A stretch of DNA of 64,000 bases from Planctomycetaceae bacterium (GCA_006969385.1 CP030884.1:1364001-1428000), one strand, 5' to 3'; shown: positions 42,431 through 51,687, counted from the stretch's first letter. Notes: generated by a model from the sequence alone, not told the origin. Numbers and translations are program-made.

Positions 42431-42996
42431 AGCGGCAATCTTCCGAGCCCAAACCCTACGCCCTGCGCGCGACGGTCTATACCGTCGGCTTCTTGCTGGT
42501 GGTGTTCGGCGTCATTCCGTCCTTCTTTTATATCGGTGAACAATACTTACTCGTAAAAGACGCGCCCAAGCTTCCCGAAGACGAGTCGCTTTTCTGGTAT
42601 TACGCAGCCGTTTTTTGGCGCGACTTTCGTGCGCTTGCAGGCGTAGCGATCTTCTCGATGGGGATGGCCGCCTATATCTACTGCTCGGTCTGGCTAATCA
42701 CCTATGGTAAAGGGCCACACGTCGAGTTTGACCATCCCAAAGAGTTCGTTTGCGACGGCCCCTATCGCTGGGTGCGCAACCCGGTCGTGATTGCCTTGAT
42801 CGTGACGGCCGTCGGGATGGCGTTGTATCTCGCATCGTGGGGGGTCGCGGTATTTGTGTTACTCGGTATGGCGTTCGCACATTGGCAAGCCACCAAGATC
42901 GAGGAGCCGAACCTGACCGAGCGCTTTGGCAAGTCCTACACAGACTATTGTCAGCGTGTTAACCGCTGGATCCCCCGCCCGCCGAGCAAAGATTAG
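42424..42996 (+). CDS. ICMT-like membrane methyltransferase
   Basis: 190 residues. Helices at about residues 15-37, 60-95 and 118-145, then GPYRWVRNPVVIALIVTAVG and EEPNLTERFGKSYTDYCQRV with NRWIPRP: this is the isoprenylcysteine-carboxyl-methyltransferase/PEMT signature (RNP near the membrane, RFG-x-Y-xY-x-x-V). It methylates a carboxyl, hydroxyl or amine of a lipid-like substrate with SAM. The start at 42424 overlaps the end of the FabH-like gene; a longer frame from 42397 would overlap more. The pairing with a ketosynthase-like enzyme resembles small lipid or alkylpyrone clusters with their methyltransferases (inference). Confidence 0.88.
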   Translation: MVERQSSEPKPYALRATVYTVGFLLVVFGVIPSFFYIGEQYLLVKDAPKLPEDESLFWYYAAVFWRDFRALAGVAIFSMGMAAYIYCSVWLITYGKGPHVEFDHPKEFVCDGPYRWVRNPVVIALIVTAVGMALYLASWGVAVFVLLGMAFAHWQATKIEEPNLTERFGKSYTDYCQRVNRWIPRPPSKD

Positions 42997-43061
42997 TTCA
43001 ATTAGATCGGGTTATTCCCTAGGGCCGTGCGATCTTAAGCGCTGGTTGCAGCGTGCGCGAC

Positions 43062-43090
43062 GGGTGCCCCTGCCCCTCTGGGGCTGGGGA
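43062..43090. repeat. GGGTGCCCC hairpin repeat
   Basis: GGGTGCCCCTGCCCC and GGGGCTGGGGAC form the same hairpin unit as at 649, 808 and 36940, between the ICMT-like and epimerase genes. Confidence 0.7.
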
Positions 43091-43243
43091 CAAGCCACCA
43101 ACGACACAATACACGAGTAATGGCGGTTCCGCTTGATCGTCGCGGGTTAACCCTCGGCCATTGGCCGCGGGCTAAGTGTGTGTTACTGCAATCGCGAATT
43201 CCCGCCCGCCCCTCATCCCGTCGCGCGATATACTGCCCGGAAA

Positions 43244-44272
43244 ATGAACGACGGTTCTTCGAACAACCCACCATTACGCGTTTTCCTCACCGGCGGCAGC
43301 GGCTTTGTTGGTAGCCACGTGATCGATCAACTGATCGCGGCCGGCCATCGCGTGTATGCGCTCGCGCGTTCGGCGCGCAGTGCCGACTATGTCGCGAGCC
43401 TCGGTGCCGAAACCATCTGCGGCGGGCTTGAAGATGAAGACGCGTTAACCGAAGGCTGCCGAAAATCCGATGTCGTGATTCATGCTGCCGCGCGCGTTGA
43501 TATGACGGGTAGCGATGAAGACTTCCAACGGACCACGGTCGATGCCACGCGCAACATCGCGCAGGCCGCCAAGGGCGCGGGCATCAAACGGTTCGTACAC
43601 ATCAGCAGTTGCGGCGTCTATCATCCCGACCTCTATAAAAGCGGCACCACGATCACCGAAGATACGCACACGCCCGAGCCACCGGCATGGTTTCCGTATG
43701 GCAAATTTAAACATCGCGCCGAGCAAGTGGTGCGCGACGTCGCAGGTGATGACCTCGATTACACGATTCTACGGTTGGGTTATTTGTTTGGTCCGCGCAA
43801 TCGGGCGATGCAGCTCTATATGCTGCCAGCTATGACCGACAGCACCATGCGCATCGTTGGTAATGGTAAAAACGAAATCGCTGTGGTCTATGTAATCGAT
43901 GTGGCCGAGGCGATCGTTAAAGCCTGCACCGCTTCCGGTGCGTCGCGGCAAACATTAATCCTCGGTGGTTTCGAGCATGTGAGCCAACAAGAGTACTACG
44001 ACGCGTATGCGGATTGTTTTGGCATACCGCGCGTGAAGAAGAAGATTCCTTATCCCATCGCCTTTTACGGTGCATGGCTGGGCGAGAAGGTGAAGCATAA
44101 GAAGAAGATTCGCGAAACGTCGGTCCGCCGCGCTTCGGTGGTATTAACGGGCTTGCCACAACGGATCGATTGTAGTAAGTCGCGCGCAATATTGGATTGG
44201 CAACCGACGACGACGTTTGAGGATGGGATGAAGATGACGGCGGAGTGGTATAAAGAAGGTGCGGGCTCGTAG
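43244..44272 (+). CDS. NAD(P)-dependent epimerase/dehydratase (extended SDR)
   Basis: 342 residues from the ATG at 43244. GGSGFVGSHVIDQLIAAGH (17-35) is the dinucleotide-binding motif; DVVIHAAARVDMTGSDEDFQ gives the HAAA stretch; the catalytic pair is Tyr and Lys of PYGKFKHRAEQVV with Ser in VHISSCGVYH. The C-terminal half (PYPIAFYGAWLGEKVKHKKK) is the variable substrate domain. Likely a sugar-nucleotide or sterol-like/hopanoid epimerase-reductase; the substrate cannot be told. The upstream open frame (22 codons) has no better start. Confidence 0.9.
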   Translation: MNDGSSNNPPLRVFLTGGSGFVGSHVIDQLIAAGHRVYALARSARSADYVASLGAETICGGLEDEDALTEGCRKSDVVIHAAARVDMTGSDEDFQRTTVDATRNIAQAAKGAGIKRFVHISSCGVYHPDLYKSGTTITEDTHTPEPPAWFPYGKFKHRAEQVVRDVAGDDLDYTILRLGYLFGPRNRAMQLYMLPAMTDSTMRIVGNGKNEIAVVYVIDVAEAIVKACTASGASRQTLILGGFEHVSQQEYYDAYADCFGIPRVKKKIPYPIAFYGAWLGEKVKHKKKIRETSVRRASVVLTGLPQRIDCSKSRAILDWQPTTTFEDGMKMTAEWYKEGAGS

Positions 44273-44339
44273 GGTCCCGCTATGCAGACCAATCTAACTT
44301 GTAGGGTCCGCATCGCGGACCAATTCTCGCGGAGAGTAA

Positions 44340-44762
44340 ATGGTCGTAACCACTACGTTATTCCGACCCGTCGGCCTTCTCGAATGGGAAAAGATACTCG
44401 CCGCCGACCGACGCCGCTTTCCGCCACGGTTTCCGTTTCAGCCGATCTTCTATCCGGTATTGAATCAGGAATATGCCGAGAGCATCGCCCACGATTGGAA
44501 CACAACGGACGAACATTCCGGATATGCCGGTTTTGTTACAAAGTTCGCTGTCGCAATCGACTTTGTCGAACGCTACGAGCCGAAGACGGTCGGTATGAAA
44601 CACCATCAAGAGCTATGGGTGCCCGCAGAGGAATTGAACGAATTCAACAATCATATTGTCGGGCAAATCGACGTTGTGAAGGCGTATCTGGGTAACCATT
44701 ACACGGGCCCCGCACTATCTTCAATGTCTATTGATGTACAACCCGAGCCGAGGCGCGAATAG
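44340..44762 (+). CDS. Small conserved protein, 'ADP-ribosylation/crystallin J1' type
   Basis: 140 residues. TTLFRPVGLLEWEKILAADR, RRFPPRFPFQPIFYPVLNQE, YAESIAHDWNT and GYAGFVTKFAVAIDFVERYE, then ELWVPAEELNEFNNHIVGQI match a small family annotated as ADP-ribosylation/crystallin J1, although the enzyme motifs of ADP-ribosylglycohydrolases are not present. The role is unknown. It begins 67 bases after the epimerase stop and is followed immediately by a REPIN-like element. Confidence 0.8.
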   Translation: MVVTTTLFRPVGLLEWEKILAADRRRFPPRFPFQPIFYPVLNQEYAESIAHDWNTTDEHSGYAGFVTKFAVAIDFVERYEPKTVGMKHHQELWVPAEELNEFNNHIVGQIDVVKAYLGNHYTGPALSSMSIDVQPEPRRE

Positions 44763-44793
44763 CCACGCGCGAACATGTCATTTAACGCTACTC

Positions 44794-44933
44794 GTAGGTC
44801 AGGTGATAACCTGACGCTGCCACCAGCGACTTGCGGAAACACCAAAGTCAACTCGTTAGCGCGTTACGGTCGACCATTAACCAACGGTACGGCATCATCT
44901 CTGCGCTCGCTGTCAGGTTATCACCTGACCTAC
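44794..44933. repeat. REPIN-like element, complete copy
   Basis: 140 bases. Left end GTAG then GTCAGGTGATAACCTGAC; right end the exact inverted complement ending CTAC. The interior aligns base for base with the 140-base element at 45396 (shared words CTGCCAC, AACACCAA, TACGG, ACCATTAAC, GCGCTCG). Confidence 0.85.
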
Positions 44934-44944
44934 CGCTACCCCGT

Positions 44945-45260
44945 TTACAAAATGCTCTTCACATAATCAATCAGCCAATCAAACCCCATCGCCAATACCA
45001 ACAATGGTATCGCCAAGACGATCGCCGCGATTCCCCACATCGCGCTGCGTTGGCCCCAAACTTGCGCCGCGGCCAGTTGCCCCTTTCGCTTGGCCATCGC
45101 CGCATTGATGCTGAACACGACAGCCGGCAACGCGAGACCGCCAGTGATCGCCGAGGCGATAAGGGCATGTACTAGGTAAGTACGAACGTCGTGGTCATCG
45201 ACCGATTCGGGGCGGGCGTAGTCGAGATCGACAGGGGTTGGTCTGTTTACTTCATCCATC
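44945..45260 (-). CDS. Small membrane protein between two REPIN-like elements
   Basis: 105 residues from the ATG at 45260: an acidic N-terminus (MDEVNRPTPVDLDYARPESV) and two transmembrane helices, about 31-52 (LVHALIASAITGGLALPAVV) and 72-98 (WGIAAIVLAIPLLVLAMGFDWL). No family recognised. A longer frame to 45325 reads through a GGTGCCCC-like hairpin and is less likely. The gene is squeezed between two 140-base repeats. Confidence 0.62.
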
Positions 45261-45303
45261 AGATAGTTCGCCACGATCAATGATTGATAGCGTGTTAACG
45301 AGA

Positions 45304-45338
45304 TACCCCATCCTTTACTGCGCAAAGGATGGGGTGTC
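45304..45338. repeat. Diverged GGTGCCCC-type hairpin
   Basis: TACCCCATCCTTT and AAAGGATGGGGTG form an 11-base stem. It belongs to the dispersed hairpin class but in the opposite arrangement. Confidence 0.6.
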
Positions 45339-45395
45339 CAGATATATCAAAAGCGTTTCATCAACCATTTGCCAGATGACGCGCACGGCGCATTC

Positions 45396-45535
45396 TTAGG
45401 TCAGGTGATAACCTGACTCTGCCACCCGCGATTATCAAGAACACCAACGTCAATACGCTTGCCTGATACGGCCAACCATTAACGAGCAGTCCGGCGTCAT
45501 CGCAGCGCTCGTTGTCAGGTTATCACCTGACCTAC
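45396..45535. repeat. REPIN-like element, complete copy
   Basis: 140 bases. Left end TTAG (one change from GTAG) then GTCAGGTGATAACCTGAC; right end the inverted complement ending CTAC, at 45514-45535. Same length and homologous interior as the copy at 44794. Confidence 0.85.
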
Positions 45536-45597
45536 CGTCGCCTTCAATGACGGTGCACCGGCAATTGATCGTCGTCAACAACTATTCTAAGACCGCT

Positions 45598-46689
45598 TTA
45601 CGCCAGCATCTGCTTCTCACCGCATTCACCGCAGAACTTGGCATCTTTCGGCATCTTGCCGCCGCAGTTGGTGCAGAAGCGCGCCGTGGCGACCGCTGCG
45701 CCGCAGTTGATGCAGAACTTGCTGTTGGGTGGTAACGCGTTATTGCATTTCACGCACGGGGCTGTGCCGCCCGCCATCGTCGGGCCGCCGGTGTTTTGCG
45801 GAGCCGTCGGTGCGCCGCCGCCTTGGCCGCCGGCGTTGTTGTTACCGCCCTGCATCGCGTTGGCGATCATCTGCGGCATCATGGCGCCGAAGCCCATGCC
45901 CATACCCATATCCATGCCCGTCATGCCGCCGCCTTCTTTGCCGGCCGCATCGCGCATCGCCTTGGCGGTTTGCAATTGCATGTAACGATTGAGGTCGCCG
46001 ATGGCACCCATGCCCGCACGCTCGTCCATCGCCTTTTGTACTTCTTCCGGCGGCGTGATGGCACCCATGAAGAGGTCGACCAATTCCAAGCCGAGCTTTT
46101 GGAAGTCACTTTGCACTGCATCACGCGTGGCTTTAGCTATTTCGTCGTAATAGCGCGGCAAATCAAGTACGGTCGTCATCTGCTCGCCCAACACATCGGT
46201 CAGGCGCGCGACGATCATGTCGCGCAGATAGTCTTCAATCTGGCGGGCCGTGATGAAGCCTTGGGTGCCGACCAGTTCGCCGACAAATAGCCCCGTGTCG
46301 TTAATGCGCATCGAGAACTTACCGAAGCTGCGCAAGCGCACCATCGAAAGCTCTTCATCGCGGAAGGCGATCGGCTGCTTGGTGCCCCACTTCAGATCGA
46401 TAAAGGTCTTCTTGCTGATGAAGTAAACCTGCGCTTGAAACGGGCTTTCTTCCCACGGAATAGTCAGCAAGCGCGTCAGGATCGGCACATTGGCCGTCGT
46501 CAGCGTGTAGCGACCGGGGCCGTACGAGTCGAGTGCTTTACCGCTGCGGAAGAAGATCGCTTCCTGGTTTTCCTGCACGATGAGCTGAGCGCCGAGTTTG
46601 ATATCGGCCGAGCCCTGCGGCGGTTCGCGGTGAATCAGCGTGTCGCCGGTTTCGTCGAAAAACTTAATGACTTCCAGTCGAATACCCAT
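45598..46689 (-). CDS. SPFH-domain protein with zinc ribbons
   Basis: 363 residues. The SPFH/band 7-like domain spans about 25-215 ([40 protein letters not shown]), followed by a helical segment and a Met/Gly/Asn-rich linker ([20 protein letters not shown]). The C-terminus carries zinc-ribbon knuckles: [19 protein letters not shown], then [20 protein letters not shown]. The layout is that of the YdjI/virion-core-like group, which forms membrane-associated assemblies; no transmembrane helix is seen here. Possible partners such as PspA-like proteins are not in the window. Single gene with REPIN-like repeats downstream. Confidence 0.88.
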   Translation of the reverse strand: MGIRLEVIKFFDETGDTLIHREPPQGSADIKLGAQLIVQENQEAIFFRSGKALDSYGPGRYTLTTANVPILTRLLTIPWEESPFQAQVYFISKKTFIDLKWGTKQPIAFRDEELSMVRLRSFGKFSMRINDTGLFVGELVGTQGFITARQIEDYLRDMIVARLTDVLGEQMTTVLDLPRYYDEIAKATRDAVQSDFQKLGLELVDLFMGAITPPEEVQKAMDERAGMGAIGDLNRYMQLQTAKAMRDAAGKEGGGMTGMDMGMGMGFGAMMPQMIANAMQGGNNNAGGQGGGAPTAPQNTGGPTMAGGTAPCVKCNNALPPNSKFCINCGAAVATARFCTNCGGKMPKDAKFCGECGEKQMLA

Positions 46690-46818
46690 CGGTGCAGTCT
46701 CCTAACGCGTGAACCCGCCGCGCCGCCGCTTACGGCGCGTTCGTCCACAGTGGTATATTACGAATTTCTCGGCCACGCGGGCATTATAAAGCCCCGCATT
46801 GTTTCAACCGGCGCGCTG

Positions 46819-48630
46819 CTACGAGCCCGCCGCCTTATTGAGGTGATTGATCGCCGCCTCGATCACGCTGTCACCCTCGCCGAGAAGGTCGTCCATCGTC
46901 TTTTCCACCACGATATCGGGCTGAATGCCGTTGCCGTCGTAGAGTTTTCCGTTCGGTTGAAACGACGCCATCGTGCTGATTTTGACGGGCAGTCGGCTAT
47001 TTGGCAGCCGGTGCTGCAGCGCGCGGCCGCTCCCACCGCCGCTGGGCCGACCGATGAGCGTGACGCCGCGGAAGCCCTTGAACGCCCCCAAGAACACGTC
47101 GGTCGCGCTAAAGCAATACTCGTCCATCAACACGACGATCGGCTTGGTGTAGGCGCGCGAACTCATACCCGGCAGCGACGTCGCCAACATGTAATGCCAA
47201 GCGCTGAAGTCATCCTTGGGCAGCCTCCATTCGGGATTGAAGCCCTGCGCGAATTTCTCAATGGCCTTCTTTTTGTACGGGGGCCATGTGCGCGACGATG
47301 CCGGCCAAAGCTCGCGATCGTCGAGATAACCATCTTGCTTATCTGCCGCGTCGCCCTTTTGCAAACGATAAGCTGCCACGTTCAAGATGCGCGGCTCGTC
47401 TTGCGCCGTCATGATCAACGGGAAAAGCGTTCGCAACACCGTGCGCGATCCACCAGGATTGCTGCGTACGTCGATGATCAGACCGTCCGTGGATTTCGAG
47501 AACTCGCCCATTGCCACGGTCAGCGCATGCAGCGTTTCGCGATCGTCCACCATTTCGGCGATGCGCATGTAACCGAAGCGGCCTTCCATGTTTGCTACAC
47601 TGGTCTTCCCGCCGGCGGGCCAGATTTGCGGCGCATCTTCGGTCATGCTGACGGACTTGGTAGTTTCTTTCCCGTCCTTATTGGCTAACACAATCTCGAA
47701 CTCGCGCTCGCCATCTTTGCCGAGCATGTAGTGCGTGAGGCGAACGAAGTGCGCCAAGCCGATCGATGCGATGCGATGAAACTGCGGCGAACCATCGGCA
47801 GCCATTTTGCCTGCCGCCGCCACCCAATCTTCGGCGTCGATACCGTCGATCTTCTTAAGATATGGGTAGCCATCTTCATACACGTCGCGCCGGTTGTACT
47901 TCAGCGCAACGAGCTTGCCGTTTAGGTCTTCGATCACAAACGGCAAATAGCCCGAGGGTAACCACTCGGTTTTGCCGCGAATACGGGTATGACCGTCGCC
48001 AAACTTGGCCAATACGCACGATAGATCGACGGCGAAGCGCTTGACGCTGTTTTCGTCTTCGAGTTTATCCTTAAGCGCGTTAAGCTCGCCGCGCCAATCG
48101 AACGATGGCTTTCGCTTGAGATAAGAATATTCATTCTCGAGCCATTCGATCAGCGCATCGATATCTTCGGCGGCTTCCTTCTTCGAGATGCGCTTGGGCA
48201 GCGGGCGATCTTCCGTGTTCGCATCGAGCCGGGCATAGCGAATCTTCTTGCGATTCTCTTCGGTCATGGTCACATCTTTGAGCGTGACCTTCTGATTGTG
48301 TTCCACGGATTCGAGCGTGAGATCGACCGTCTTGCCGGGTTCCTTACCGATACGCGACAGCACCTCGACCAAATCTTCGTTGAAGCGGCGCTGCCATTGA
48401 TCGCGATACCTACGCTTGCAATACACCACGATGTCGGCGACGGGCGTATCGTCGATGGCCAGCAGCCGAAACGCCTTGCCGTCGATCTCGACGGTTGGCT
48501 GCTCGCCATCCCAAGTGATCTTGCTATACGGCGCCAGCTTAGCGTAATCGCGCTGGGCGTATAATTCAGCGGCGGAAACGTGCATCATTACGACGGCGAT
48601 GAAACACAATGAGGCAAAGCGTAGGTGCAT
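46819..48630 (-). CDS. S41-family peptidase, secreted
   Basis: 603 residues from the ATG at 48630, with GGAGG upstream. A signal peptide (MHLRFASLCFIAVVMMHVSA) is followed by a long N-terminal region without a clear PDZ domain, then the S41 core: GLIIDVRSNPGGSRTVLRTL, VLMDEYCFSATDVFLGAFKG (nucleophile Ser in SAT), VTLIGRPSGGGSGRALQHR and the closing GNGIQPDIVVEK. S41 proteases cut proteins near the C-terminus in the periplasm; some large members are tricorn-like. The missing PDZ suggests a different way of recognising substrate. The rho terminator lies between rho and this start. Confidence 0.9.
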   Translation of the reverse strand: MHLRFASLCFIAVVMMHVSAAELYAQRDYAKLAPYSKITWDGEQPTVEIDGKAFRLLAIDDTPVADIVVYCKRRYRDQWQRRFNEDLVEVLSRIGKEPGKTVDLTLESVEHNQKVTLKDVTMTEENRKKIRYARLDANTEDRPLPKRISKKEAAEDIDALIEWLENEYSYLKRKPSFDWRGELNALKDKLEDENSVKRFAVDLSCVLAKFGDGHTRIRGKTEWLPSGYLPFVIEDLNGKLVALKYNRRDVYEDGYPYLKKIDGIDAEDWVAAAGKMAADGSPQFHRIASIGLAHFVRLTHYMLGKDGEREFEIVLANKDGKETTKSVSMTEDAPQIWPAGGKTSVANMEGRFGYMRIAEMVDDRETLHALTVAMGEFSKSTDGLIIDVRSNPGGSRTVLRTLFPLIMTAQDEPRILNVAAYRLQKGDAADKQDGYLDDRELWPASSRTWPPYKKKAIEKFAQGFNPEWRLPKDDFSAWHYMLATSLPGMSSRAYTKPIVVLMDEYCFSATDVFLGAFKGFRGVTLIGRPSGGGSGRALQHRLPNSRLPVKISTMASFQPNGKLYDGNGIQPDIVVEKTMDDLLGEGDSVIEAAINHLNKAAGS

Positions 48631-48652
48631 GGTCTTTCCTCCGGGGAATAAC

Positions 48653-48680
48653 AAAAAAAGCTCGCCGCGGGCGGCGAGCC
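48653..48680 (-). terminator. Intrinsic terminator of rho
   Basis: On the minus strand GCTCGCCGC and GCGGCGAGC form a nine-base stem followed by seven T's, about 50 bases after the rho stop. Confidence 0.88.
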
Positions 48681-48731
48681 TGAATAGTAACAAAAAACGG
48701 TGACGATTGGATGATTTAACGCACCCGTCGG

Positions 48732-50341
48732 TTACGACAGGTTCATCGTCATCAGGAATTCGCCGTTAGATTTGACCTTTTTGAGGCGGGTGGTGAGCAG
48801 GCTCATCGCCTCGACCGGGTTCATATCCACGAGCACACGACGCAGCTTGTACGTCAGCTGCAACTCGTTCGGGTCGAGCAGGATTTCCTCCTTACGCGTA
48901 CCCGAGGCGGAAATATCGATCGCAGGCCAGACGCGCTTGTCGACCAAACGGCGATCCAGATGCAATTCGCTATTACCCGTGCCTTTAAATTCTTCGAAGA
49001 TCACCTCATCCATCTTGGAGCCGGTATCAACCAGCGCCGTACCGATGATCGTGAGACTGCCACCCTCTTCAACGTTACGGGCCGCACCGAAGAAGCGCTT
49101 CGGCTTTTGCAATGCGTTGGCATCAACACCACCGGTCAGAATCTTGCCGGAGTGCGGCACTTCGGTGTTGTAAGCGCGAGCCAAACGCGTAATCGAGTCG
49201 AGCAGGATGACGACATCGCGGCCGTGCTCGACGAGGCGCTTGGCCTTCTCGATGACCATCTCGGCGACTTGCACGTGTCGGCTCGAGGGTTCGTCAAACG
49301 TTGATGAAACAACTTCGGCTTGCGTGTGCCGCTGCATTTCCGTCACTTCTTCCGGTCGTTCGTCGATCAGCAAGATGATGACGTAGGCACCCGGGTTATT
49401 ACCCGTGATGGCGTTGGCCATCTTTTGCAGCAAGACGGTCTTACCGGTACGCGGCGGCGCGACGATCAACATACGTTGGCCGAAACCGATCGGCGTAACC
49501 AGATCGATCACGCGCATGTTTACTTCGTTCGGGTCGGTCTCAAGCACGATGCGACGCGTCGGGTGATGCGGCGTGAGATCTTCAAACGCAGTGCGCTCAG
49601 TGACCTTGTCGGGCTCTTCGTAACAGATCGCCTCAACGCGCAATAGTGCGAAGTATTTTTCCGATTCCTTCGGGGGCCTGATCTGGCCGTGAATAATATG
49701 ACCGGAACGCAACCCAAAGCGACGAATCTGCGACGGGCTGATGTAGATATCATCGGGGCACGGGATGTAGTTGTATTCGGGGCTGCGCAGGAATCCGAAA
49801 CCATCGGGCAGGATTTCCAACACGCCTTCGCCATACATCAGGCCCTGGCCGTCGTTGTCGATGCGTTCCTTCAGAATCTTAAAGATCAGGTCTTGCTTCT
49901 TGAGCAGCGTATAGTCGTTAATGCCTTCGGCCTTGGCGACTTCGTGCAATTCCGGAATGCTCATCCGTTGCAAGTCGACCAAGTGCAGGTTGCCCTTTTT
50001 AACCTTCTCGTACTTTTCGTTGATTCCCGACTCGCCGCTATCGACGGTTTCGGGATCGCCGGCTTCGACGTCGGTATCTTCCTCGTCGAGGTCGCCGGCG
50101 AAATCATCTTCGACGGTTTTGGTGGGAGCCATTTTGCGCGGGCCGCGCGTGGAGCGCTCGCCCGATGCGATGTGGGCCGCCGTCGACATACCGCGCCGCC
50201 CATATCGCCCGTGTCTTCGTTGCTTTCTTCCTCATCGGCAACGGCCACGCTGCGCGTCGTACGACCGGTCTTCTTGCCGGTGCTCGACGTTGAGGCCCGG
50301 CGGGTTGTTTTCTTGCGTTTACTTCCTTGTGCTTTCGCCAT
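48732..50341 (-). CDS. rho: Transcription termination factor Rho, N-terminal frameshift
   Basis: The main frame (from ATG 50189, 485 residues) holds everything essential: [20 protein letters not shown], the RNA-binding domain ([20 protein letters not shown]), P-loop APPRTGKT, and [20 protein letters not shown]. Upstream, another frame from ATG 50341 has a good ribosome site (GGAGG) and encodes a basic then acidic extension ([20 protein letters not shown]), as in many planctomycete Rho proteins. The frames join as [14 protein letters not shown] if one G is added to the three G's at 50201-50199. The start at 50189 lacks a ribosome site, so I favour the longer protein. Rho is a hexameric helicase that ends transcription. 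coaE lies just upstream. Confidence 0.92.
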
Positions 50342-50497
50342 TAAAAAAATCCTCCGACGTCCTTGCGCAACCGACTGAGCGGTAATTGCCTGATCCCGGG
50401 AACCGGAACCGAAGAGCCAAGCGACGTATCAGGCGGGAAATTGCCGGCGACTTGAACACTTGCGAACCCAGCGGTTCGCCGATTGCCGGCTGAAAAA

Positions 50498-51121
50498 TCA
50501 GACTGCGTTGGATTCGGAGAGGATTTGCCGAACGATCTGCTCGACGCGCGATCGCAACGATCCCAAATCCGAATCGTTCACCAGAGTATAATCGGCCCTT
50601 GCACGCTTCATGTCTAGGGGGTACTGAGATTTTTCCCGGCGGGCCAATTCGTCCGGCGGCCACCCCCGTTCCTTTTCGGACCTCTCTCGCCGCACTTCAA
50701 ACGGCGCATCGACGAAAATAACCGCATCGCATTCCAAATCGAGATCGGTTTCGTACAACAGCGGGCTATCGATCACGATAAACTTCACCCACTGCCGCTG
50801 TTGGTATTCGTTCATCTTGTCGCGGCGGCGAATGGCGATCAGCGGATGCAAGAACGCCTCCAGCCGGTGCCGCTGCGCCGGATCGGAAAAAATAATCGAC
50901 GCGACCTTGCGCCGATCGATTTCACCCGTTTCGGTGAGTACGCCCGGTCCCCACCAATTCTGCAGCGTCCGCCGCGCGTTGGCCGAATTGATCTCATCAT
51001 GGCCGAGCTTGTCCGACGAAATCACCCCGCCCCCCAACACTTCGAGGATTCCGGCGACGGTGCTCTTACCCGAGCCCACGCCCCCCGCCAAGCCAACGAT
51101 CGGTTTGCCAAGTTGATGCAT
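50498..51121 (-). CDS. coaE: Dephospho-CoA kinase
   Basis: 207 residues. The P-loop is GLAGGVGSGKSTVAGILEVL (residues 10-29), followed by SSDKLGHDEI, DPAQRHRLEAFLHPLI (HP motif), VIDSPLLYETDLDLECDAVI and the lid with RRERSEKERGW. It phosphorylates the 3' hydroxyl of dephospho-CoA, the last step to CoA. rho follows on the same strand about 156 bases later, an association seen in other planctomycetes (from memory), so both may share a transcript. Confidence 0.95.
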   Translation of the reverse strand: MHQLGKPIVGLAGGVGSGKSTVAGILEVLGGGVISSDKLGHDEINSANARRTLQNWWGPGVLTETGEIDRRKVASIIFSDPAQRHRLEAFLHPLIAIRRRDKMNEYQQRQWVKFIVIDSPLLYETDLDLECDAVIFVDAPFEVRRERSEKERGWPPDELARREKSQYPLDMKRARADYTLVNDSDLGSLRSRVEQIVRQILSESNAV

Positions 51122-51243
51122 TTTCTTGCGATCCGTAGGACAACTCCTTACCGGGGATGGCCAACGTGGTGAGCCGACGGGCGTCGCGCCACGGCTATTG
51201 GATACTGTCGGCCAAATCGTGGTTGGTCAACCACGAGCGGACG

Positions 51244-51687
51244 TTAATCTTCTGTTACCAAGATGATATTAATCGGACCGTCGTTCTCGCCGCGTACCCG
51301 CATCATCGCCTGAAACCTGCCCGTTGCGACAGTAACGCCCAAGCTTGCTAAATGCGAACAAAAGTGTTGATACAGTCGATCCGCCTGTTCCGGCCGCGCC
51401 GCCGCAGCATATGAAGGTCGTCGCCCTTTGCGCGCATCGGCGTAGAGCGTGAAGTTGCTGACGACGAGCACCTCGCCGCCGGTATCGCCGACGTCCATAT
51501 TCATCTTGCCATCGTCGTCAGGAAAGATACGCAAGTATCGAACCTTGCGCGCCAGCAGTTCCGCATCTTGCTCGGTATCTTCGCTGCGCACGCCGACATA
51601 CACGAGCAGGCCGCGCTCGATTTGCCCGACGATCTCACCATCCACTTCGACTGCCGCCGGCCCGGATCGTTGCACGATCGCTTTCAC
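51244..51687 (-). CDS. dtd: D-aminoacyl-tRNA deacylase
   Basis: 147 residues. MKAIVQRSGPAAVEVDGEIV at the start and LVVSNFTLYADARKGRRPSY (the SQFTLYGD-like active block, here SNFTLYAD) identify DTD; RGENDGPINIIL holds the cross-subunit Gly-Pro motif, with N in place of the usual T/V after P. It hydrolyses D-amino acids and Gly-tRNA-Ala from mischarged tRNA as a dimer. Its start overlaps the stop of the WYL regulator by four bases (ATGA), so it is translated second in a two-gene operon. Confidence 0.94.
   Translation of the reverse strand: MKAIVQRSGPAAVEVDGEIVGQIERGLLVYVGVRSEDTEQDAELLARKVRYLRIFPDDDGKMNMDVGDTGGEVLVVSNFTLYADARKGRRPSYAAAARPEQADRLYQHFCSHLASLGVTVATGRFQAMMRVRGENDGPINIILVTED

Noticed and set aside
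50319..50663. Minus-strand frame between coaE and rho
   Set aside because: Overlaps the end of coaE and the start of rho in another frame and has no recognisable content.
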